Assembly: GCA_945874145.1 (NCBI GenBank) | Contig: CAMCFN010000003.1 | Location: 81,438 to 145,437, forward strand | DNA: 64,000 nucleotides | Direction of reading: 5' to 3' | DNA from: Akkermansia muciniphila | GTDB lineage: Bacteria > Verrucomicrobiota > Verrucomicrobiia > Limisphaerales > SXTU01 | Shown: piece after piece, positions 58,237 to 64,000 of the stretch | Numbering within the stretch: the first letter of the stretch is position 1 | Layout of the letters: each line of letters opens with the position of its first letter | Translations under genes and position numbers: made by a program | The notes under the pieces: generated by a model | What the model was told of the DNA's origin: nothing | Seen by the model: the letters and a program-made list of their open reading frames with translations, nothing else | The model's database searches: none

Positions 58237-59652
58237 TCAGGGGCCGGGCGACTGCCGGAACTTCGTGCGTTGCATTGCGCCCCAGCCTTGCTTGCCAGTG
58301 ACAAACTGCCAGATGCCCTCCAGCCGCCAGAGGTTGTTGAGCTGCCGGTAGCCGAAATTCTCCAGCACGGCGCTCATCATGAGGAGCGCGAAGTCGCGGG
58401 CGCGCGTGGTGCGGGTCACCATCATCTCCAGCAGGAGGGAGCTGGCGCTGAGGAACACGCCGTAGGTGAAGGTGAGCGACAGCCAGGCGAGGAAGAACTG
58501 CGGGGTGACTTCGTCCATCCAGAAGGCCAGCGGCACGAGCAGGAAGCCGGCGGCTTCCACGATGGGGCCGATGATGTCGAAGACGAAGAAGTAGCCCATG
58601 CCCCACAGGCCCACGGGGCCGTAGCGCGGGTTGAAGATCATCTTCCGATGTTTCGCGAGGGCCTGCATCATGCCGCGTTGCCAGCGGCTGCGCTGGCGGC
58701 GGAGGACGCCGAAGGTTTCCGGGGCCTGTGTCCAGCAGACGGAGTCGGCCACGTAGCGCATCTGATATTTTTGGTTTCGGTCGCGGAAATACCGGTGCAG
58801 CTTCACCACGATCTCCATGTCCTCGCCCACCGTGTCGTGGCTGTAGCCGCCCACGCGCACGGCGGCGTCGCGCTTGAACAGCCCGAAGGCACCGGAGATG
58901 ATGAGCATGGCCCCTAGGCGGCTCCAGGCCAGCCGGGCGATGAGGAAGGCCCGGATGTATTCGATGCTCTGCAGCAGCGCCAAGGGGCGGGCCGGCAGCG
59001 CGATCTCCGTGACTTGGCCGGCGCGCACGGTGCAGCCGTTGACGATGCAGATGCGGCCGCCAACGGCGATCATCTCCTCCGGCTCCTCGATGAAGGGCCG
59101 CATGACTTGCAGCAGGGAATCCTGGTCCAGCAGCGAGTCCGCGTCCACGGCGCAGAACAGCGGAAAGCGGGAGAGGTTGATGCCGGCATTGAGCGCGTCG
59201 GACTTGCCGCCGTTGAGCTTGTCCACAACGAGCAGGCGCGGGTGGCGCGGGCTGCCGTAGAGGCCACGGATTTCCTGGTGCGGCACCTCCTGATGCCAGA
59301 CGCGGTCAAGCTTTTGCAGGTTCAGCGCCGCGATCAGCACGGACAGTGTGCGGTCCTTGGAACCATCGTTGATGACGATGACCTCGAAGTCCGGGTAATG
59401 CAGCGCAAGCATGGAGCGGACGTTTTCGACGATGGTCTCCTCCTCGTTGTGCGCGGGCACGAGGATGGAAATGGGCAGCGCCACCCCGCTCGTGAGCATC
59501 CACCAAGTGTCCGTGCGCGAGGCGCGGCGGCGGTGTTGCCGCAGTTCGATGAACGCGACGATGATCTGCCATAGATAGATCACGCTCTGCACCAGCAGCA
59601 GGGCGAGCACACAGCCGTTGAGCCACCGCACGATGGTCCAGAGGAGGGTCAT
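58237..59652 (-). CDS. Membrane glycosyltransferase family 2 (PgaC/hyaluronan-synthase-like)
   Basis: 471 residues from ATG 59652; the frame reaches 59688 only through a heptamer repeat. The N-terminal segment (LNGCVLALLLVQSVIYLWQIIVAF) is a membrane helix. The GT2 catalytic domain has ISILVPAHNEEETI, VIVINDGSKDRT, LFCAVDADSLLD (DxD), SHDTVGEDMEIV and RRQRSRWQRGM (Q-x-x-R-W), all marks of processive polysaccharide synthases. Two or three helices follow (VEAAGFLLVPLAFWM, LTFTYGVFLSASSLLL). It could make a beta-linked exopolysaccharide such as poly-N-acetylglucosamine. A repeat tract lies in its leader. Confidence 0.92.
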   Translation of the reverse strand: MTLLWTIVRWLNGCVLALLLVQSVIYLWQIIVAFIELRQHRRRASRTDTWWMLTSGVALPISILVPAHNEEETIVENVRSMLALHYPDFEVIVINDGSKDRTLSVLIAALNLQKLDRVWHQEVPHQEIRGLYGSPRHPRLLVVDKLNGGKSDALNAGINLSRFPLFCAVDADSLLDQDSLLQVMRPFIEEPEEMIAVGGRICIVNGCTVRAGQVTEIALPARPLALLQSIEYIRAFLIARLAWSRLGAMLIISGAFGLFKRDAAVRVGGYSHDTVGEDMEIVVKLHRYFRDRNQKYQMRYVADSVCWTQAPETFGVLRRQRSRWQRGMMQALAKHRKMIFNPRYGPVGLWGMGYFFVFDIIGPIVEAAGFLLVPLAFWMDEVTPQFFLAWLSLTFTYGVFLSASSLLLEMMVTRTTRARDFALLMMSAVLENFGYRQLNNLWRLEGIWQFVTGKQGWGAMQRTKFRQSPGP

Positions 59653-59662
59653 GCGGGACGAA

Positions 59663-59690
59663 GGCAAAAGGCAAAAGGCAAAAGGCAAAA
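59663..59690. repeat. Heptanucleotide microsatellite (GGCAAAA)4 in the GT2 leader
   Basis: Four perfect GGCAAAA units directly upstream of the GT2 start codon (ATG at 59652, minus strand). Slippage would change leader length and the spacing near the ribosome-binding site. Confidence 0.9.
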
Positions 59691-59733
59691 GGAGGAAGTT
59701 GGAAGCCCGCCGCGTTTCGGACTGTGCGCGTCA

Positions 59734-59754
59734 CTTTTTCCTTTTTCCTTTTTC
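59734..59754. repeat. Heptanucleotide repeat (CTTTTTC)3
   Basis: Three CTTTTTC units, followed by CTTTTGCC. It lies in the gap between the HEAT protein and GT2 genes, 43 bp from the GGCAAAA array, and is nearly its complement in base pattern. Confidence 0.85.
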
Positions 59755-59767
59755 CTTTTGCCTTGTT

Positions 59768-60901
59768 TCACACCGCCACCCCTTTCTCACGCAACAAGCC
59801 GCTGGCGATCTCCGCGCCCCGGGCGGAGGTGCCCCGGGCGGTCTTGAGGAGTGTTTGCACGCCGGTCTCGCCAAGCTTGAACAGCGCCTCGGCGGCATGG
59901 AAGCGCACCCACCAATGATCATCTTGCAGGAGCTTCTCCAAGCGGGAGAGGGCGGCGGGCGAACCGAGCTGGCTGGCGCACTGGGCGGCCTGGGCGCGCA
60001 CCTCCCAGATGGGATCTTCCAGCGCGGCCAAAATTGCGTTCAGTGAGCGCGGGTCCACGAGCACGCTCAACGACTGCATCACGGCCAGGCGCAGCGCCAC
60101 CGAGGCGTTCGTCGGCTGGCCGGGCTCGTTAGATGAAGGCACGCGACGGGACTTGTGCTCATGAATGGGGTCACCAGCGCGTTTGCCGGTGTGGTGAAAC
60201 AGCTTGAGCAGTGCGGGCACCGCGCGCGGGTCGCCGATGTGCCCGAGCGCATCGGTGGCGAGGAGTTTCACTTGGTCAGGCAAATCGCATTCCAGCACGC
60301 CGATCAGCTCGGTCACGGCGGCGGGGCCGAGGGACCGGAAGATTTCCTGCACCGCCAGCGAATGGCTGGCATCCACCACGGCGAGCCGCGCCACCAAGCC
60401 CGCCACGGACTGCACCGCGTGCAGCCGGGTGAGGGCGCGGGCAGCTTCGAGGCGCACCTGGACCTGCGGATCATCGAGCGCGTTTTCCAGCGCATTGACA
60501 ATCTGTGGCTCCTGAAACCACCCGAGCACCGCCGCCGCATCCGCGCGCTTCCACCATTTCCGCGAGCGAAGCTGAAGCAGACAACGCTCGCCCAGCCCCA
60601 TCGCGCGCATGAGGTGGACGACCTTCTCCACATAGTCGCCCCGCACTTTGGGCAGCAGCTCGGCAAACAGATCAACGAGCAGCCGTTGGTCGGCGGGCTT
60701 GAGCTGGGCCTTGAACGCGGGGATGAACTCCGGCTCCTCAATGTATTCGAGCGCCAGCGCCATGAGCGACTGCCGGCGCACGAGCTCACGCTGGGTGCGG
60801 CGGCCCCGGTAGGCCTGCCGCACCACCACGATGAGCAGGATTGCCAGCGTGGCTCCGGCCAGCAGCAGGGACACCCAATGGATAAGCGTGTAAAAGCCCA
60901 T
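59768..60901 (-). CDS. Membrane-anchored HEAT-repeat protein
   Basis: 377 residues from ATG 60901 (MGFYTLIHW). One N-terminal membrane helix (VSLLLAGATLAILLIVVVRQ) is followed by HEAT-like/EZ repeats, e.g. QVRLEAARALTRLH, QVKLLATDALGHIGDPRAVPALLKLF, WEVRAQAAQCASQLGSPAALSRLEKLL and WWVRFHAAEALFKLGETGV. The solenoid probably binds a partner at the membrane face. It lies upstream of the GT2 gene on the same strand, so it might assist the polysaccharide synthase, but this is positional inference. The start is preferred over an extension overlapping the divergent gene. Confidence 0.87.
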   Translation of the reverse strand: MGFYTLIHWVSLLLAGATLAILLIVVVRQAYRGRRTQRELVRRQSLMALALEYIEEPEFIPAFKAQLKPADQRLLVDLFAELLPKVRGDYVEKVVHLMRAMGLGERCLLQLRSRKWWKRADAAAVLGWFQEPQIVNALENALDDPQVQVRLEAARALTRLHAVQSVAGLVARLAVVDASHSLAVQEIFRSLGPAAVTELIGVLECDLPDQVKLLATDALGHIGDPRAVPALLKLFHHTGKRAGDPIHEHKSRRVPSSNEPGQPTNASVALRLAVMQSLSVLVDPRSLNAILAALEDPIWEVRAQAAQCASQLGSPAALSRLEKLLQDDHWWVRFHAAEALFKLGETGVQTLLKTARGTSARGAEIASGLLREKGVAV

Positions 60902-61025
60902 TTGGTGAGCAGATCTTAACGGAGGCTTCGGCCGGCGGAAAGCCGGGAGTGCGGGCAAGTTGCTGGAGCGTGGTCGGCGGTTCCCGCTTCCGTCCGGCGG
61001 GCGAATCGGTTGGAATTCCCGCGCG

Positions 61026-62096
61026 ATGGACACGTTGACTCACGCCCTGCTGGGGGCCGCCACTGCCCAGGTGGCGTTCGGTCGCCGCCTCGGGTGGCGG
61101 GCCGCCGTCGTTGGCGTGGTGGCGGCAGAGTTGCCGGACTTGGACTTTTTCATCCACAGCGCGGCTGACCCGCTGCTGAACGTGGAGCTGCACCGGCACT
61201 TCACGCACTCCTTTGTGTTCTCACCCGTCATCGCGCTGCTCGCGACGCTGCCGTGGCTGTTCCGCGCGGCGTTCCGGGAACAACGCCTCGCGCTGCTGCT
61301 GTGCGGGCTGCTGGGCTGCTGGTCGCACATCCTGCTGGATGCCTGCACGAGCTATGGGACGCAGTTCCTCGTGCCGTTCAGCCAGCATCGGTTTGGCTGG
61401 GATTTCATCTCCATCATTGACCCGGTGTTCACGTGCGTCTTGCTCGCTGGGTTGGTGGCAAATGGGTTGGCCAATCGAGCCCGAGGCGATGCAACTTCCG
61501 CCGCACCTGCCAGTCAGCGCGGAGTGTGGGTGGCGCTGGGCCTTGGCGCCGCCTATCTGGCCCTCGGAGCGGTGCAAAAGGCCCGTGCGCACGCCGCGCA
61601 GGCGGAGTTGGCCCGGGCGCGAGGCCACCACATCGAACGCTCGGAGGCGATGCCCACGCTCGGCAACCACCTCGTCTGGCGCTCGCTCTACCTGCACGAC
61701 GGGCGCATCCACAGTGACCGCTTGCGCGTGCCGTGGCTGGGTGCGGCAACGGTGCGCGAAGGCTCGTCCTTACCGCTGGTGAGCCGGCGTGATCTTTCGC
61801 CCGAGGAGGCGGCGCGCAACGGCCCGCTGCGTTCCTTCGAGCGGTTCGCGTGGTTCTCGGATGGCTGGCTTGCCCGTGCGCCGGGCGATCCCATGGTGAT
61901 TGGCGACATGCGGTATTCGCTTACGGCGAAGGCGTTTGACCCCATCTGGGGTATTCGGTTCACCGCCGTTAGTGCCCCGACTGAAGTGGAGTGGGTGAAC
62001 CGTTCCCGTGAGCGAAAGATTTCACCCGGCGAGCTGTGGGCGGAAATCACCGGCGCGAATGCGGAGTATCGCCCGGTGCTCACGCCGCTGCGCTGA
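61026..62096 (+). CDS. Membrane-bound metal-dependent hydrolase (YdjM/YbcI-like)
   Basis: 356 residues from ATG 61026. The opening MDTLTHALLGAATAQVAFG, then AAELPDLDFFIH and HRHFTHSFVF, CWSHILLDACTSYGTQFL, match the YdjM-type inner-membrane family, with His/Asp clusters expected to bind metal. About four to five hydrophobic segments lie in the first 190 residues (VFSPVIALLATLPWLF, GVWVALGLGAAYLALGAV). A soluble C-terminal part follows. The actual substrate is unknown; related E. coli proteins are DNA-damage-inducible. It diverges from the HEAT gene across 124 bp. Confidence 0.88.
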   Translation: MDTLTHALLGAATAQVAFGRRLGWRAAVVGVVAAELPDLDFFIHSAADPLLNVELHRHFTHSFVFSPVIALLATLPWLFRAAFREQRLALLLCGLLGCWSHILLDACTSYGTQFLVPFSQHRFGWDFISIIDPVFTCVLLAGLVANGLANRARGDATSAAPASQRGVWVALGLGAAYLALGAVQKARAHAAQAELARARGHHIERSEAMPTLGNHLVWRSLYLHDGRIHSDRLRVPWLGAATVREGSSLPLVSRRDLSPEEAARNGPLRSFERFAWFSDGWLARAPGDPMVIGDMRYSLTAKAFDPIWGIRFTAVSAPTEVEWVNRSRERKISPGELWAEITGANAEYRPVLTPLR

Positions 62097-62116
62097 GAGT
62101 GATTTGCCTACGCAAC

Positions 62117-62215
62117 GGAGCGCGGCCTTCAGGCCGCTTCAGTGTCCAAACGGACCATGGCGTAACGATTGACTCATGGACTTCGGACCTTGAAGCGGCG
62201 TGAACGCCGCGCGCC
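62117..62215. repeat. Family A paired palindrome, 99 bp
   Basis: Left end GGAGCGCGGCCTTCAGGCCG then CTTCA, with hairpin GCGGCCT/AGGCCGC (62122-62137). Right end TGAAGCGGCGTGAACGCCGC then GCGCC, with hairpin GCGGCGT/ACGCCGC (62195-62210). Ends match at 22 of 25 positions. It lies in the gap upstream of fabG, so it may be in or near the fabG promoter. Confidence 0.88.
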
Positions 62216-62272
62216 GCCGCCACGCGCTCCCGAATTGACTTCGCCCCCGCCCCCGCCGACAAATCCGGGCTT

Positions 62273-63016
62273 ATGAATTCATTGAACGGGCAGATCGCAG
62301 TGGTCACGGGCGCGGGGCGCGGCATCGGGCGCGCGATTGCGTTGAAGTTCGCCGCCGAGGGCGCGGACGTGGTCTGTGTCTCCCGCACGCAGGAGAACTC
62401 CGAGAAGGTCGCCGCCGAGGTGCGCGCGTTGGGCCGCCGCGCATGGGCGCAGGCCGTGGATGTGGCGGACAGCGCCGCCGTGGCCACCGCTGCCGAGACC
62501 ATTTTGAAGGAGGCGGGCAAGGTGGACATCCTCGTCAACAACGCTGGCGTCACGCGCGATGGCTTGCTCATGCGCATGAGCGATGCGGACTGGGACACCG
62601 TGATCAACACCAACCTCCGGGGCGCGTTTGCGTTTACGAAGGCGTTCACCCGCGCGTTCCTCAAACAGCGTTCCGGCCGCATCATAAACGTCGCCAGCGT
62701 CATCGGCCTGATCGGCAATGCCGGGCAGGCGAACTATGCGGCGAGCAAGGCCGGGCTCATCGGCTTCACCAAGTCGGTGGCCAAGGAGCTTGCCTCCCGT
62801 GGCATCACCGCGAACGTGCTGGCCCCCGGCTTCATTGACACGGACATGACCGCCGTGCTCAAGGACGACATGAAGGCCGAGGTATTGAAGCAGATTCCCC
62901 TCGGCTGCCTCGGTCAGCCGGACGACATCGCCAGTGCCGCCGTCTTCCTCGCCAGTCCGGCGGCCCGCTACATCACTGGCCAGGTGCTCGCGGTGGATGG
63001 TGGAATGGTGATGTGA
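62273..63016 (+). CDS. fabG: 3-oxoacyl-ACP reductase
   Basis: 247 residues. Classical SDR: TGAGRGIG (residues 12-19) for NADPH, LVNNAGVTRDGLLMRM, INVASVIGLIGNAGQANYAASKAG with catalytic Ser, Tyr and Lys, and APGFIDTDMTAVLKDD, typical of FabG. It reduces 3-oxoacyl-ACP in fatty acid elongation. The usual fab partners (fabD, acpP, fabF) are absent on both sides, so another SDR role cannot be excluded, but the residue pattern fits FabG well. No strong Shine-Dalgarno is visible; a family A repeat lies upstream. Confidence 0.92.
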   Translation: MNSLNGQIAVVTGAGRGIGRAIALKFAAEGADVVCVSRTQENSEKVAAEVRALGRRAWAQAVDVADSAAVATAAETILKEAGKVDILVNNAGVTRDGLLMRMSDADWDTVINTNLRGAFAFTKAFTRAFLKQRSGRIINVASVIGLIGNAGQANYAASKAGLIGFTKSVAKELASRGITANVLAPGFIDTDMTAVLKDDMKAEVLKQIPLGCLGQPDDIASAAVFLASPAARYITGQVLAVDGGMVM

Positions 63017-63020
63017 AGGC

Positions 63021-63119
63021 AAGTGTTCAGTATCCAGCAATCAGTGTTCAGTGGGGGCACGTTTCTCCCAGCGCGTTCAAAGCCAGGTCTGATTACTGAA
63101 CACTGAATACTGATTACTT
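63021..63119. repeat. Family H paired repeat, 99 bp
   Basis: Left end AAGTGTTCAGTATCCAGCAA then TCAGTGTTCAGT (63021-63052); right end GATTACTGAACACTGAATAC then TGATTACTT (63091-63119). The ends are inverted variants of AGTATTCAGTGTTCAG. Lies between fabG and the epimerase gene. Confidence 0.78.
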
Positions 63120-63149
63120 TTCTCCTCCCTCCCGCTACCCTTCCGGCCC

Positions 63150-64000
63150 GTGAACATTCTCGTCACCGGCGGTGCCGGCTTCATCGGTTCCCATGTCTGC
63201 GAGCGACTGCTCCGCGACGGCCATTCTGTCTGGGTCTTTGACGACCTGAACGACTTTTACGCACCTGTGCTCAAGCAGGCAAACCTCCGGAGCCTACAAG
63301 CGCTGGCATTGCCGTTCACCTTCGTCCACGGCGATTTGACCGACACGGCGGCGGTCGAGGAGGTCTTTGCCTCGGCGCAGTTTGACCAAGTCATCCACCT
63401 CGCAGCGCGGGCAGGCGTGCGGCCCAGCTTGCAGCAGCCGGCGCTCTATCAACGGGTGAATGTCGAAGGCACGGTGAACCTCCTCGAAGCCGCACGGCTG
63501 CGGAAGGTCCGCAAAGTCACCATCGCCAGCAGCTCCTCGGTCTATGGCGTGAATGCCAAGGTGCCCTTCAGCGAAGCCGACCCCATCTTCAGTGCCATCT
63601 CGCCTTACGCAGCGAGCAAGCTCGCGTGCGAGGCACTCGGCCACACCTACCATCACGTTTACGGGATGGACATCGCGATGCTGCGCTTCTTCACGGTTTA
63701 TGGCCCCCGTCAGCGGCCCGACCTCGCGATCCACAAGTTCGCCTCGCTCATCAGCGCGGGGAAATCCATTCCCGTCTTCGGCGATGGCTCGACTGCGCGC
63801 GATTACACCTACGTGACCGACACGGTGGACGGCATCATGGCCTGCACGCGACAGGAGTTTGGCTTCGACATTTTCAACCTCGGCGAATCGCAGACCGTGC
63901 GGCTGGACTACCTGATTTCGCTGCTGGAAAAGTCGCTTGGAAAGCAGGCGAACATTGACCGCCAGCCGGCCCAGCCCGGCGACGTGCCCATCACCTACGC
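63150..64000 (+). CDS. UDP-sugar epimerase, extended SDR (partial, cut by window end)
   Basis: About 283 residues visible, no stop inside the window. GTG at 63150 opens directly into NILVTGGAGFIGSHVCERLL, the usual N terminus with the GxxGxxG motif. VIHLAARAGVRPSLQQP, IASSSSVYGVNAKVPFSE, YAASKLACEALGH (catalytic Tyr and Lys) and LRFFTVYGPRQRPDLAIHKF are the signature of UDP-glucuronate 4-epimerase-type enzymes. It supplies a uronic acid precursor for envelope polysaccharide. A family H repeat sits between it and fabG. Confidence 0.88.
   Translation, partial: MNILVTGGAGFIGSHVCERLLRDGHSVWVFDDLNDFYAPVLKQANLRSLQALALPFTFVHGDLTDTAAVEEVFASAQFDQVIHLAARAGVRPSLQQPALYQRVNVEGTVNLLEAARLRKVRKVTIASSSSVYGVNAKVPFSEADPIFSAISPYAASKLACEALGHTYHHVYGMDIAMLRFFTVYGPRQRPDLAIHKFASLISAGKSIPVFGDGSTARDYTYVTDTVDGIMACTRQEFGFDIFNLGESQTVRLDYLISLLEKSLGKQANIDRQPAQPGDVPITY

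Overview
The window reads as a piece of a high-GC Verrucomicrobiota chromosome, probably subdivision 3 (Limisphaerales/Pedosphaera-like). This is inferred from gene content, not from a marker gene: an arylsulfatase, secreted PQQ-type beta-propeller proteins (one with a built-in methyltransferase domain), CotH, DUF3299, PA14 proteins, a Ser/Thr kinase-propeller fusion, many Tat or lipoprotein signals, and families of palindromic repeats between genes. About 48 protein genes and one tRNA can be supported. There is no rRNA, CRISPR array, prophage or recognisable transposase.

Layout. 0-6.3 kb: MEKHLA protein, tRNA-Thr(CGT), and a minus-strand set (secreted propeller protein, Tat-exported phosphoesterase, Tat-exported enolase-superfamily enzyme). 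6.5-13.8 kb: surface-glycan region with FkbM-like methyltransferase, glycosyltransferase and FkbM methyltransferase on plus, and a NusG-like antiterminator, DegT aminotransferase, sugar epimerase and M19 dipeptidase on minus. 13.9-22.9 kb: esterase, gamma carbonic anhydrase, MBL-fold hydrolase, ABC-F ATPase, arylsulfatase, spermidine-synthase-like membrane protein. 23-30.5 kb: the addB-addA recombination helicase/nuclease pair. 30.6-37.9 kb: a 20 x 32-residue repeat protein, CotH, a His-rich lipoprotein with DUF3299, a prenyltransferase/squalene-cyclase-like protein, Sel1 protein. 38.1-44.2 kb: MazF-type toxin-antitoxin, then a 1358-residue PA14/coiled-coil protein translationally coupled to a second secreted protein that shares a domain with it. 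44.2-52 kb: rsmD, sugar isomerase, GH42-like protein, D-threonine-aldolase family enzyme, a second MazF-type module, two RidA paralogues. 52-64 kb: MoxR ATPase, kinase-propeller protein, trpS, GT2, HEAT protein, YdjM-like membrane hydrolase, fabG, and a UDP-sugar epimerase cut by the window end.

The most unusual signal is not a gene. At least eight short sequence families, many built as two palindromic half-sites in inverted order with a total length of about 65-105 bp, occupy intergenic regions. Some also lie in frame inside genes. AddA and AddB together carry five such insertions, two of them 71-bp copies of one family. A further copy supplies the Shine-Dalgarno sequence and the signal-peptide N-region of a RidA lipoprotein. 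The architecture resembles REPINs (paired REP sequences), but no RAYT transposase is present here. Family names A-K below are local labels for these repeats.

Start codons were often moved inward from the longest reading frame, using signal peptides, domain starts, Shine-Dalgarno sites or repeat boundaries. Functions are family-level calls from motifs; no database search was run.
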